Assembly (NCBI RefSeq): GCF_904063055.1
Contig: NZ_CAJFCN010000001.1
Location: forward strand, 682,001 to 746,000
Direction: 5' to 3'
Length of the DNA stretch: 64,000 bases
DNA from: Pseudomonas paracarnis
Lineage (GTDB): Bacteria > Pseudomonadota > Gammaproteobacteria > Pseudomonadales > Pseudomonadaceae
Part shown: piece after piece, positions 9,120 through 16,414 of the stretch
Layout: the number at the start of each line of letters is the position of its first letter
How positions within the stretch are numbered: position 1 is the first letter of the stretch
The notes under the pieces: model-generated
What the model was told of the DNA's origin: nothing
The model's database searches: none
The model's input: only the letters and a program-made list of their open reading frames with translations
Made by a program: the position numbers and the translations under genes

Positions 9120-9431
9120 TCAGTACTCGCTGGGCAACAGCAACGTGGTGACGCTGCGATCCCATTCGGTGATGATCCAGAGCTTCAGGCCGGGTGTGAC
9201 CTGGTAGGAAGAAAACAGGCGATCCTCACCGGACTTCAGCGCGGCATCGTTCTGCCGCCTGTCGCTGTCGTCGAGGTCGCCCCAATCGCCGCCGAGGTGG
9301 CGGCGCAGATAGGGCGTCGGGTTGAGCCGGCCCTGTTGGACCAGGTCATCGACGCCGATGGTCATAACCACCTGGCCTGGCGAGAAGCGCAGGCTCGGTG
9401 TCTGGCTGATGGAAAGTGCTTGGGCTGCCAT
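9120..9431 (-). CDS. Small ICE protein, paralogue of the preceding entry
   Basis: A 103-residue protein starting at MAAQALSISQ with GGAG upstream; the 11 codons further upstream are in leader sequence. Residues 40-103 align with the 8745-9050 product: RLNPTPYLRRHLGGDWGDL, an alanine/serine-rich turn, then LWIITEWDRSVTTLLLPSEY. The pair probably arose by tandem duplication, each copy keeping its own leader module. No catalytic motif is evident and the function is unknown. Confidence 0.75.
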   Translation of the reverse strand: MAAQALSISQTPSLRFSPGQVVMTIGVDDLVQQGRLNPTPYLRRHLGGDWGDLDDSDRRQNDAALKSGEDRLFSSYQVTPGLKLWIITEWDRSVTTLLLPSEY

Positions 9432-9449
9432 GGAAGGCTCCTGGAGATG

Positions 9450-9493
9450 GAGGGGCCACGGCACCCCATCGGGGCGACTGGACCCCGGTGGGT
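9450..9493 (-). repeat. Leader module L3
   Basis: Sense strand: TTTTTTCCACCCACCGGGG, then TCGCCCCGATGGGGTG. This copy is closest to the apparent consensus. Its T-run doubles as the tail of the preceding terminator. Confidence 0.65.
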
Positions 9494-9495
9494 GG

Positions 9496-9518
9496 AAAAA
9501 ATCGACGGCGAACCGTCG
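9496..9518 (-). terminator. Terminator with TTCG tetraloop
   Basis: On the minus strand CGACGG, loop TTCG, CCGTCG is followed by ATTTTTT. It lies 16 bp after the stop codon of the methyltransferase-like gene and merges into leader L3. Confidence 0.8.
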
Positions 9519-9533
9519 GCGGTGGAGAAGCGA

Positions 9534-10655
9534 TCAGCGAATGGTCAACACCTCGCCCCGCGTGGCGGAACCCGGCGTCATGTCCCAAGCGCGGATGACA
9601 GGAACGAACTTGTCGGTGAGGATGCGCGTCTCGGCGATCGAGCCGTCGTCGCGTTCGGTGAATTCCCGCTGGAGCGTCTTGTCCTTGTGGGTGTCACCTT
9701 TGACGACGAGCACGCGCCCCGTCTTGGATTGCACGACTCCCGAGATCGCGCCCGCAGCCAGAGCCAGGGCGAGATGCCAGTGGGACAAGGCCCGCGCCGG
9801 TGGACGCAGCGTCTGCTGCGCGGCCCCCAAATGGGTATCTCGCGACGGCCAGAGGCCTTGCAGCCTGCCAACCTCATCGGCGAACTGCTCCGGCTCCATC
9901 GTCACGCGGAAGAAATGCCCCGGCTCCGCCGGGCTGGCGGGGACGATGTACGGCAGGAACGGCCATTCGCTCGGCAGTTCCTCGGCTTCGACTTCGCCAA
10001 GCCCAACCTGCAGCAGCAGATTGCGCACGGCCTTGACGCCATCGGGCGTCTGCTCGCGCTGGCGCACCCGGCGTCCGAAGATCACCACCTGCTTGAACTG
10101 CGTTTCCACCGCTCGGTAGATCCGCAGGTCTGTGTAGTGGCGCGTCAGCCAGCCGACCAGCTCCGCGTCGAGCACGTAGCCGGGGACAATGAAGACCAGC
10201 ACGCCGCCGTACTGCAGCAGGGGCAGCGTGCGCTGGTAGAACAGCTTTTCGAGGCGGGCACGGCCCTGACCCTGATAGCCAATGTTGCCGTTGACGTCCT
10301 TGGACAGGTCGCCATACGGCGGATTGAGCCAGAGCAGCCCAAAGGACTGTTTGGAGATCATCGTATCCATCAGGTCCGCGTGCAGGCAGTGATCGACCAG
10401 GATGCGGGCATGGCGCGCCCGCTCTGCGTCGAACTCGACGGCGAACGCCCTGGCCTGCTCGCGCCCGAGGGCATGAGCCGCTTCGGCGATTGCCACGCCT
10501 TCGCCGGCACAGGGGTCGAGGATGCACATCGGCCCATTGGATTCAGGCGCACTGGGCATCAGTGCATTGAGGGCTCTTTCGAGCGTCGGTTCGTCGGTCG
10601 GGAAGTACCCGTTCTTCACAAAGTTGCGGGCGAGCCGCGGGAACATGAGCGCCAT
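9534..10655 (-). CDS. SAM-dependent methyltransferase-like protein (DUF6094)
   Basis: A 373-residue class I methyltransferase-like protein. The SAM-binding loop is DPCAGEG (47-53) and the amino-methylase catalytic motif is NPPYG (111-115), the arrangement of N6-adenine/N4-cytosine DNA methylases. The N-terminus (FVKNGYFPTDEPTLERAL) and the LPSEWPFLP region match the ICE-associated DUF6094 group. No restriction endonuclease gene lies beside it, so it may act as an orphan methylase or in anti-restriction; this is inference. SD AGGAG precedes the start. Confidence 0.82.
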   Translation of the reverse strand: MALMFPRLARNFVKNGYFPTDEPTLERALNALMPSAPESNGPMCILDPCAGEGVAIAEAAHALGREQARAFAVEFDAERARHARILVDHCLHADLMDTMISKQSFGLLWLNPPYGDLSKDVNGNIGYQGQGRARLEKLFYQRTLPLLQYGGVLVFIVPGYVLDAELVGWLTRHYTDLRIYRAVETQFKQVVIFGRRVRQREQTPDGVKAVRNLLLQVGLGEVEAEELPSEWPFLPYIVPASPAEPGHFFRVTMEPEQFADEVGRLQGLWPSRDTHLGAAQQTLRPPARALSHWHLALALAAGAISGVVQSKTGRVLVVKGDTHKDKTLQREFTERDDGSIAETRILTDKFVPVIRAWDMTPGSATRGEVLTIR

Positions 10656-10718
10656 GGAAGTCTCCTGGTTGGCGGGATGAATGGCGCAGGCGGGCCTTGG
10701 CGTGCCTGCGCAGGTGGT
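10656..10718 (-). other. Hairpin leader before the methyltransferase-like gene
   Basis: The spacer holds a strong inverted repeat on the sense strand (CTGCGCAGGC pairing with GCCTGCGC, loop of about 12). It is not followed by a T-run, so it looks like a leader or mRNA-processing structure, not a terminator. Confidence 0.5.
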
Positions 10719-11369
10719 TCAAGCCGCTGCCGTTTCCGGCGTCCAAATCTTGGCCGGGTATGGGTAGGCGGTGAGCACGTCACTGCGGATCAGCGAGCCG
10801 AGCGCCTGGGTCAGCGCCGGCACGTCGATGGCGAGCTGATGGCCCACCAAAGGCCCGAGGGCGAATGGCAGGCGGGTCAGCATCTCGTGGCTTTGCAGCA
10901 GTTCCAGCACGGTTTCGCGCCAGTGGTCGAGCAATGGCAGTGGGCAGGTGTCCTGCACCAATGTCCACAGGCGGTCAAGCCGGTGGTCGCTATCGCGGGG
11001 CAGCAATGGCAGTGCGCTGGCGTTGGCTTTGTCGGGCTTGACGCAGCGCCGATCGAACAGCCACACGTTGGACAGCGAACCGAACAGCGTTCGCCGGTAG
11101 GCGCGGGTCATGCGCTTTTCCAGGCGATCGACGTTGCCGACGAACACCGGGACGCTGCCGCCCTGGTCGGTGATGACGTGGAACTGCTCCAGCCCCTGTT
11201 CGTCGCGCCCGAGGGTCAGGCGAGCCAGGAACTGCTGGGCGGCGGTGTCTCGCGCCCAGATCGACAGAAAGATCAGGTTGCCCTGGTCATCGCCGACGCA
11301 AGCGTCGGCCATCACGTCCGGGCATTCGTCGATGCGGTACAGCGTGGTGGAAGAAGTGTTTGCGGGCAT
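10719..11369 (-). CDS. Conserved ICE protein of unknown function
   Basis: The 216-residue protein starts at MPANTSSTTLYRIDECPD; the frame upstream of this is leader sequence. It has no signal peptide or membrane segment. Visible features are a mixed beta N-terminal half (GNLIFLSIWARDTAAQQFLARL, EQFHVITDQGGSVPVFVGN) and a helical C-terminal half ending PYPAKIWTPETAAA. I do not recognise the family. It stands alone between leader module L4 and the methyltransferase-like gene. Confidence 0.7.
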   Translation of the reverse strand: MPANTSSTTLYRIDECPDVMADACVGDDQGNLIFLSIWARDTAAQQFLARLTLGRDEQGLEQFHVITDQGGSVPVFVGNVDRLEKRMTRAYRRTLFGSLSNVWLFDRRCVKPDKANASALPLLPRDSDHRLDRLWTLVQDTCPLPLLDHWRETVLELLQSHEMLTRLPFALGPLVGHQLAIDVPALTQALGSLIRSDVLTAYPYPAKIWTPETAAA

Positions 11370-11388
11370 GGTGGTGTCCTCGGATGAA

Positions 11389-11434
11389 CGGGAACAGCAC
11401 CGCCCGCAGGGGGCAAGTGCTGCCCTTGGGGTGG
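11389..11434 (-). repeat. Leader module L4
   Basis: Sense strand: TTCCTTCCACCCCAAGGGC, then AGCACTTGCCCCC, then GCGGGCGGTGCT. AGCAC can also pair with GTGCT around the module. Confidence 0.55.
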
Positions 11435-11452
11435 AAGGAAAAACGCCCTGGT

Positions 11453-11860
11453 TCAGACCGTCAGCGTCGCATCTGGAGCGGTGGTCGCCTTGGATGTGCG
11501 CCGCCGTGCGTGGTAGGCGCGAACGCCTGCACGCCATTCGGCGGACTGCTCCGGTGCGAGGTCCAGATAGGACAGCGGGCACGAGTAGTAGTACGGGTGC
11601 ATGGATTCGTCCAGCGGCTTGTAGCCCCACTGGCCGCCGCTGCGTTCCAGAAGATCGCAGCGGATGGTGCACAGGGATTGGCCCGGTGTGAGATCACGGT
11701 GTACGCCTTCGGCCTTGGCTGTGACTTGCGCAACGGACCAGAGGACGTTGCCATGCAGCGCGTGGGCGATGACCTTGACGCTGGCGCGCTCGGTCTCTTG
11801 CGGTGCGATCAGCTCCGCGATCAGTTCAGACCGCGATTGGGGTGAGAAATACCAGCCCAT
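11453..11860 (-). CDS. DUF6927-type ICE protein
   Basis: The 135-residue protein starts at MGWYFSPQSRSELIAEL, preceded by GGAGG; the 55 codons open upstream are shadow of the leader and neighbour. The pattern GNVLWSVAQVT, CDLLERSGGQWGYKPLDESMHPYYYSCPL (given here only as its first and last parts: CDLL and SMHPYYYSCPL) and WRAGVRAYHARRR fits the family I know as DUF6927. Function unknown; soluble, no catalytic motif obvious. Confidence 0.78.
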   Translation of the reverse strand: MGWYFSPQSRSELIAELIAPQETERASVKVIAHALHGNVLWSVAQVTAKAEGVHRDLTPGQSLCTIRCDLLERSGGQWGYKPLDESMHPYYYSCPLSYLDLAPEQSAEWRAGVRAYHARRRTSKATTAPDATLTV

Positions 11861-11881
11861 GAGAGGCCTCCTGGAAAAATT

Positions 11882-11924
11882 GAGCCAGAAGCCTCCCCGG
11901 TGGGGAAGACCCCCGGCGGGTGGA
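11882..11924 (-). repeat. Leader module L5
   Basis: Sense strand: GTTCATCCACCCGCCGGGGG, then TCTTCCCCACC, then GGGGAGG. It matches the consensus TTNATCCACCC plus the G/C/G order. Confidence 0.65.
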
Positions 11925-11951
11925 TGAACACGGCAGATGCGGTGCCCAGTA

Positions 11952-12650
11952 CTACGCAGGTTGCAGTTCGGCCTGGCGGCTCCACTCCTGCGTCTTGAAG
12001 TCCAGCGCGTAGCCCAGTTCGCCAAGGCGGGCGATCTGCGTGCGCAGGGTGCGGCGGTCGATGGTCGAATCCAGTTTCACGGACTCGCCCAGCGGCCAAA
12101 GCAAGCTGAACAGCGCGACGTCGCCATCTTCGGTACTGCCGGGAGCAGTTGCCGCAGCGGGCGTCGGCGCATCCACGCCGAAGGGCGTGGTATCGACCAG
12201 CGGGTCCGTGGATGCCTGCACGGGTGCGGGCTTGGCGGGCTTGGAGGTTTTGGTGGGCTTGGCCGGTGTTGCCGGCGTTACTGCAGGCTGTGCGCCCAAC
12301 TCTTCATCAAGTGGATCGAGGTCCTGGGTGGCGAAGCTGCGTGCCTCGTCACGGCTCAGTTTGTCGATGTCGTAGAGCGTCATTCCGTCCAGGCTGGCAC
12401 GGATCTCGAAGCGCATGCCGCCACCGACCGGGTAGGACTTCGGGAAGATGTACCTGATGATGAACTCCCCGTCGTACTTGCCTTCGGGGTATTGCTCCAG
12501 CTCCGGGTCCTTGACCTCGAACGTACCGAGGTGCGTGGCGAGGCGTCCGACCGTGAAGGGGCCGTTCTTGCCGCGGATGGTACGCAGCGTGAGCTGGCCG
12601 GGGACGACGATGGGCGAAACCGATCTCTCGGATGCCGATGTGGCTGCCAT
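11952..12650 (-). CDS. DUF3275 family ICE protein
   Basis: A 232-residue protein starting at MAATSASERSVSP with GGAG upstream. The N-terminal domain (about 15-120) has the DUF3275 signature: LTLRTIRGKNGPFTVGRL, FEVKDPELEQYPEGKYDGEF and RFEIRASLDGMTLYDID. An alanine/proline/lysine-rich linker (VTPATPAKPTKTSKPAK) joins it to a second domain of about 60 residues ending LDFKTQEWSRQAELQPA. Found with DUF3577 genes in many ICEs, but biochemical role is unknown. Confidence 0.85.
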   Translation of the reverse strand: MAATSASERSVSPIVVPGQLTLRTIRGKNGPFTVGRLATHLGTFEVKDPELEQYPEGKYDGEFIIRYIFPKSYPVGGGMRFEIRASLDGMTLYDIDKLSRDEARSFATQDLDPLDEELGAQPAVTPATPAKPTKTSKPAKPAPVQASTDPLVDTTPFGVDAPTPAAATAPGSTEDGDVALFSLLWPLGESVKLDSTIDRRTLRTQIARLGELGYALDFKTQEWSRQAELQPA

Positions 12651-12673
12651 GATGGTTCTCCTTAGCGATTGGG

Positions 12674-12700
12674 AAAACGACAAGGCCCGCGAGGGCCTTG
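12674..12700 (-). terminator. Terminator after the DUF3577 gene
   Basis: On the minus strand CAAGGCCC, loop TCGC, GGGCCTTG is a perfect 8-bp stem followed by TCGTTTTCCC. It lies between the DUF3577 stop and the DUF3275 start. Confidence 0.75.
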
Positions 12701-12704
12701 CCGA

Positions 12705-13619
12705 TCAGAACGAAGCAGCCAATGCCGGCTCCTGCTCCTCGACTTCACCTTCGGGCTCGCGCTCGGCGGGCTCGGCAGGCTGATCGGCAGCGGTGTCGGC
12801 GTCCTCGGCTTCGGGCGCGGGAGCGTCCTGGGCCGGCGGCGTATCGGCTTGCGCGGGGCTCGTCGGATAGACCTTGGTGCCGTCGATCTTGATCAGGCCA
12901 ATGTGGATCAGTGTCGATTCCAGGCTTGCGGCCGGTTCTCCGGCACGCTCACCCTTGGTGCGGATGTACGGATCGATCTTCATGTCGTTGAGACGGAAGG
13001 CGATCAGCACCTTGCAGTCCCCTTCGATGGCCTGCACGCACCGGCGAACCAGATGCTCGGCTTCAGGGGTGGTGACGATGGTGTCGAAGTACCGATACTC
13101 CGGTTCATCGACAGGCCCGGCCAGAGCGGCGACGGTGCAAGAGAGGAACGGGTCGCCATCTTTGGGCGTGACGTCCTTCGGACGGCTGAGGTAGCCGATG
13201 CCGCGGGTGACCAGCTCGTGCTGCCTGATCGAAGCCAGTTCGGCCCGGTCAAGCGGCTCGGCCTTGAGCAGTCGCGCCTTGAGGGACGCGGCGGCTTGGC
13301 CTTTCTGCTCACCCTTGTCGCGGATGTACGCATCGCCCCACAGGTCGCCGAGGCGAAAGCGCACCAGTGGGCGCTGCTTGGGATCGTCAACGCCGATGTA
13401 GCGCTCGACCAGCTTCTTGGCCTCGGCACCCGAGACCTTGACGTCGAAATAGCGATAGCTGGGGTCCTTTGCGGAACCGACCAACGCGGCGATGGTGCAT
13501 GCCAGGAAAGGCTGCGCACGGCGGCCGCCCCGAACAGGCACTTCACGGACACGCTGGATGTAACCGATGCCCGAGGTGTGGAGGTCGAAATACGATTTCT
13601 CGTTGGACGTGGTGCTCAT
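12705..13619 (-). CDS. STY4534/DUF3577 family ICE protein with two tandem domains
   Basis: A 304-residue protein starting at MSTTSNEKSYFDLHTSG; the frame open upstream is leader sequence. It holds two homologous domains: residues about 15-125 (IGYIQRVREV, FLACTIAALVG, YRYFDVKVSGAEAKKLVERY, GDAYIRDKGEQKGQAAASL) and about 130-240 (IGYLSRPKDV, FLSCTVAALAG, YRYFDTIVTTPEAEHLVRRC, IDPYIRTKGERAGEPAASL). An acidic, proline-rich tail follows. As I recall, family members usually have one copy of this domain. They are linked to ICE replication by annotation only. A terminator follows the gene. Confidence 0.82.
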   Translation of the reverse strand: MSTTSNEKSYFDLHTSGIGYIQRVREVPVRGGRRAQPFLACTIAALVGSAKDPSYRYFDVKVSGAEAKKLVERYIGVDDPKQRPLVRFRLGDLWGDAYIRDKGEQKGQAAASLKARLLKAEPLDRAELASIRQHELVTRGIGYLSRPKDVTPKDGDPFLSCTVAALAGPVDEPEYRYFDTIVTTPEAEHLVRRCVQAIEGDCKVLIAFRLNDMKIDPYIRTKGERAGEPAASLESTLIHIGLIKIDGTKVYPTSPAQADTPPAQDAPAPEAEDADTAADQPAEPAEREPEGEVEEQEPALAASF

Positions 13620-13641
13620 GGTGAATCTCCATAGGGATGAA

Positions 13642-13698
13642 GCGGAGACACACCGGCCCCACGCTGCGGGGAAAGGTGCGTAACCCCGCGATGGGTTG
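13642..13698 (-). repeat. Leader module L6
   Basis: Sense strand: CTTATCAACCCATCGCGGGG, then CACCTTTCCCCGC, then GTGGGGCCGGTG. It lies 22 bp upstream of the DUF3577 start codon. Confidence 0.65.
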
Positions 13699-13928
13699 AT
13701 AAGGCGAAAGCATCCACCACCAGAGACTGGTGGCCGCTCGCGGATGGATGCGGTGCGAGCTGGCTCGGTCACGCAGTGGGAACTGCGCCGCAACCTCGAA
13801 GACCGATGGTTGCCTGGCATGTCGCTGACAACGTCAGCAGGCATGGGCTCAGCATGGCCGGGCCTCGCGCGCGAGACAGCCATCAATCGGCATTCGGGCG
13901 ATTCCCTTTGATGAAATCTCACACGGCA
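13699..13928. other. Structured intergenic region upstream of the DUF3577 gene
   Basis: No gene seen. It contains a possible three-way junction (13710-13751) and hairpin R1 (13811-13848), both treated in the findings. The DUF3577 promoter is expected here. Confidence 0.6.
13811..13848 (-). repeat. Hairpin repeat R1
   Basis: Plus-strand order: GCC, TGG, CATG, TC, GCTGAC, AAC, GTCAGC, AGG, CATG, G, GGC. It is a nested inverted repeat. Copies R2 and R3 have the same layout with compensatory changes in the stems. Confidence 0.7.
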
Positions 13929-13963
13929 GAAAAAAGGCCCTCCTTCCGAATGGAGGGAGAGCC
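13929..13963 (-). terminator. Terminator after the 270-residue ICE gene
   Basis: On the minus strand GGCTCTCCCTCC, loop ATTCGG, AAGGAGGGCC forms a long stem with one bulge, followed directly by TTTTTTC. It lies 36 bp past the stop codon at 13999. Confidence 0.82.
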
Positions 13964-13998
13964 TGTGGGGGGCATGTCGCCTGGTTCTTTTCGTGGTG

Positions 13999-14811
13999 TT
14001 ACGCCGGTACAGCGCGGCGCCGTCGGGACGTCTCCGCGCCGATCACGCTCACATCGATCAGACGCCAGCGCCCGTCGTCGATGAGCCGCTCCAGCACTTC
14101 GCCGAGCATGTCGAAATACACCTCGTCGTGCCGAACGACCAACTCGCCGTCGCGGCACAGCTCCACCGCATAGGTATCGCTGCCGCGCTGGTAGAGGATC
14201 GTCACCCGACCGTCGAACTTCGCGGTCGAAACCGTGAAACTGATCGCCGGAGGCGTTTCGATGATCTTGGCCGGCTTCGGATCGACCCAGGTGAAGTCGT
14301 GGGCGCCCGCATCGACCAGCATGTGGGTGATGCGCCGGAACCCGTCGGGCGCCGACATTTCCTCCAACTGCTCGATGAGCTGACCCAGTTCCATACACTG
14401 CGGCTCGGGAATGGGCAGCTTGGCCGGCGCGGAGCCGAGGATGTGTGTCTTGACGGTGTAGGGAGTGCCGTCGGACATCATCTCGGTGCGCTCTTCTGGC
14501 GTGTCCGCACGCAGACCGTCGAAACGACGACGGGCATAGGGTTGGACATGCACCTTGGTGCCCTCGCTGGGAATGCTGGTCACCAGGTTGGGATCGAGTA
14601 CCGCGAACTCGCTGGGCTTGAGCTTGACGACGATGGCGTCCTCGCTGGCTGCGACCACCTTGCCGTCGAAGGGCTGGGGATCGATGACAAAGCCCAGTGT
14701 CGAGGACTGTGGCTGATCATCGAACACGCGGTACTTGAACGACCGCACGTTGCGGGGCACATGGCCTGCGACCAGCGAAGGCATCAGGGTCTTGATAAGA
14801 GAGCGATCCAT
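13999..14811 (-). CDS. Conserved ICE protein of unknown function, 270 residues
   Basis: The start at MDRSLIKTLMPSLVAG is chosen because it lies just after leader L7. The protein is soluble with no signal peptide. Recognisable blocks are the N-terminal beta-rich part (FKYRVFDDQPQSSTLGFVID, VQPYARRRFDGL) and the central CMELGQLIEQLEEMSAPDGF. The C-terminal half (FDGRVTILYQRGSDTYAVEL, FDMLGEVLERLIDDGRWRLI) resembles a small regulatory or binding fold. I do not recognise a named family. The C-terminus is strongly basic (SRRRRAVPA). It has its own terminator. Confidence 0.7.
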   Translation of the reverse strand: MDRSLIKTLMPSLVAGHVPRNVRSFKYRVFDDQPQSSTLGFVIDPQPFDGKVVAASEDAIVVKLKPSEFAVLDPNLVTSIPSEGTKVHVQPYARRRFDGLRADTPEERTEMMSDGTPYTVKTHILGSAPAKLPIPEPQCMELGQLIEQLEEMSAPDGFRRITHMLVDAGAHDFTWVDPKPAKIIETPPAISFTVSTAKFDGRVTILYQRGSDTYAVELCRDGELVVRHDEVYFDMLGEVLERLIDDGRWRLIDVSVIGAETSRRRRAVPA

Positions 14812-14831
14812 GTGAATCTCCTTGAGGAAGA

Positions 14832-14875
14832 ACAAGGGATTCCCCGCCCGCAAGGGAGAGGTCCCTTGTGGGTGA
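14832..14875 (-). repeat. Leader module L7
   Basis: Sense strand: CATTCACCCACAAGGGAC, then CTCTCCCTTG, then GCGGGCGGGGAATCCCTTG. The centre can pair in two ways (AAGGGA with TCCCTT on either side). Confidence 0.6.
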
Positions 14876-14947
14876 ATGGGCGCGATGCGTCCGTAGGAAG
14901 AAACAACCAGCACGGTTTCCCGCGCTTGCAGCCTTGAAGGTCTTGAC

Positions 14948-14987
14948 TGCCTGGGCATGTGTCGGCAACGCCGACGAACATGGGGCA
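14948..14987 (-). repeat. Hairpin repeat R2
   Basis: Plus-strand order: TGCC, TGGG, CATGT, GTCGGC, AAC, GCCGAC, GA, ACATG, G, GGCA. Same architecture as R1 and R3, but the inner stem is GTCGGC/GCCGAC instead of GCTGAC/GTCAGC. Confidence 0.7.
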
Positions 14988-15060
14988 AGGATGGCCCTTG
15001 AGTGAGCCGCCTGCGCTCAGGAAACCGCACCGCGCCGCACCCGCTTTCCTGCGTCGCGAC

Positions 15061-15085
15061 AAGAAAAGGCCCCTCGAAAGGGGCT
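15061..15085 (-). terminator. Terminator after the 92-residue ICE gene
   Basis: On the minus strand AGCCCCT, loop TTCG, AGGGGCC is followed by TTTTCTT. It starts 7 bp past the stop codon at 15092. Confidence 0.8.
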
Positions 15086-15091
15086 GGGTGG

Positions 15092-15370
15092 TCAGGCTTG
15101 GTACACGAAGTAGTGTTCGCGCTGGCGTGGAAAGAACACGTGCTTCCACGTGTCACCGCCGGTGTTACCACCGTCGAAGACAACCATTTCGTAGGCATCA
15201 ATGTCGGTGTCTGCCAGATCGGCGCTGGCTAGATGGCGCATGTGCAGCATGCCGCTCAAGCGCTCGAATACCAGGATCTGGCCGATGGCGTCGTCCTGGC
15301 TCATGGCGTTGACGCAGGCTCCAAGCTGATGCTCGAAGTCGCGTGCGGGCGAGATGAGGTCGGGGAACAT
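15092..15370 (-). CDS. Small conserved ICE protein, 92 residues
   Basis: A soluble 92-residue protein starting MFPDLISPARDFEHQLG and ending WKHVFFPRQREHYFVYQA. It has no signal peptide, membrane segment or known motif. I do not recognise the family. Its spacer (15371-15464) holds an inverted repeat CCAGCCTG/CAGGCTGG upstream of the start, a divergent version of the leaders seen before neighbouring genes. A strong terminator follows. Confidence 0.7.
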   Translation of the reverse strand: MFPDLISPARDFEHQLGACVNAMSQDDAIGQILVFERLSGMLHMRHLASADLADTDIDAYEMVVFDGGNTGGDTWKHVFFPRQREHYFVYQA

Positions 15371-15464
15371 AAAGTGCTCCTATGAAATAGGACCAGCCTG
15401 GCTCCCAGAAAGGAGACAGGCTGGCATGGAGGGCAAAGAGGAAGGTGGGCGCGTGGTGTGTTTG

Positions 15465-16202
15465 CTAGGACTCGGCCAGCGGCAGGCCCAGCAACACGGG
15501 CGCGTCAGCGTCGAGGATGAGGATGCGCACATCGGCCTGGCCAGCCAGTTCCAGGATGTTCGCCAGGTCGTCGGGCATGCCCTTGCTGCGGTGCTCCTGC
15601 CGAAGCTGCTCGGCGCTGATGCCATCGGCGTACTCCAGGTTCTTGTCCGTCCAGGGCGTGGAGATCAGCTTGACGCCGATCGCCGGGCTGTACGGAACCC
15701 TAAAGGCGATGAACAAAAAGGCCTCCGGCGTGGCAAGGTCCGCCAGATTGGCGAGGTACTGGCCGGTTTCCGGGCTGATGTGTGCGCTGCTGATCTCCCA
15801 GCATCGGCTGTAGTAGCCGGTCTCGAAACTCAGGCGCCGCACAACTTCCCGCGCGGCCTCGACCGAATAGCTGTCACCAACGTGGATCAGGCGACCGTCG
15901 AAGTCCTCGCCATGAATGGCATAGACCACGGCACCGATCACGCCTTCGCCGTTAACACCTTCATCGGCATCGCATTCGGCCAGTACCTCGGCACTCACAG
16001 GTTCAGAGCCGTTCGTGACCACCGCGAAATCGCTGATGACGATGCAGGACGATGAAATCAGTTCCTGGTCGGACAGGTGTTGCTGGCTCGGGTGGATATT
16101 TCGCCAGACAGGCGGGCTTCCGTCCTCGTAGCTGATGGACAGCGTGCGGACGATTTTCAAATTCCAGTAGCCGCGAACAAAGGGATTGGGATTCTGAGAC
16201 AT
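15465..16202 (-). CDS. ICE protein, probably DUF5983-like
   Basis: A 245-residue soluble protein beginning MSQNPNPFVRGYWNLKIVRT. The middle stretch CWEISSAHISPETGQYLANL followed by FLFIAFRVPYSPAIGVKLIS recalls the DUF5983 group found on ICEs. The ending ILDADAPVLLGLPLAES closes a compact alpha/beta domain. Family assignment is tentative and no reaction can be proposed. Two leader-like modules (L8 and L9) lie upstream, with a possible 23-codon frame between them. Confidence 0.7.
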   Translation of the reverse strand: MSQNPNPFVRGYWNLKIVRTLSISYEDGSPPVWRNIHPSQQHLSDQELISSSCIVISDFAVVTNGSEPVSAEVLAECDADEGVNGEGVIGAVVYAIHGEDFDGRLIHVGDSYSVEAAREVVRRLSFETGYYSRCWEISSAHISPETGQYLANLADLATPEAFLFIAFRVPYSPAIGVKLISTPWTDKNLEYADGISAEQLRQEHRSKGMPDDLANILELAGQADVRILILDADAPVLLGLPLAES

Positions 16203-16224
16203 GGGGACGCTCCAGATTGAATAA

Positions 16225-16266
16225 TGGAGCCAATTCCCGCCACCGGGAATTGGACCCGGTGGGTTG
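16225..16266 (-). repeat. Leader module L8
   Basis: Sense strand: CCTTTCAACCCACCGGGTCC, then AATTCCCGGTGG, then CGGGAATTGG. AATTCCCG pairs perfectly with CGGGAATT. It is 23 bp from the DUF5983-like start. Confidence 0.65.
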
Positions 16267-16281
16267 AAAGGGGAAAATGCG

Positions 16282-16353
16282 TCAGGCAGAGGTGATCGTT
16301 GGCTTTGATTCAGCCGCCTTACGCTGGGCAACGGAAAGGAAATCGAGGGACAT
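16282..16353 (-). CDS. Possible 23-residue peptide MSLDFLSVAQ...
   Basis: Between leaders L8 and L9 the minus strand has an ATG followed by 22 sense codons (MSLDFLSVAQRK to PTITSA) and TGA. The first residues resemble the helicase N-terminus MSLDLD. L9 directly precedes it, as other leaders precede real genes. The SD is weak and the length is short, so it may be a truncated gene remnant or chance. Confidence 0.3.
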   Translation of the reverse strand: MSLDFLSVAQRKAAESKPTITSA

Positions 16354-16384
16354 GACCGTGTAGGTGCATGTCCCTCGTGGGGAA
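16343..16384 (-). repeat. Leader module L9
   Basis: Sense strand: TTTTCGTTCCCCACGAGGG, with CGAGGGACATG and CATGTCCCTCG forming a perfect 11-bp inverted repeat around a 12-nt loop. Confidence 0.6.
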
Positions 16385-16414
16385 CGAAAAGACGGGGGTG
16401 TGCCAGAAACGGGC

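Noticed and set aside
8745-9431. Type I restriction-modification subunit M annotation for the two LPSEY proteins
   Set aside because: About 100 residues each, with no SAM-binding or NPPY motif and no hsdR or hsdS nearby.
8709-11387. 892-codon plus-strand frame across several ICE genes
   Set aside because: Long open antisense frames are expected with strong GC3 bias. It runs through leaders and terminators and shows no recognisable domain.
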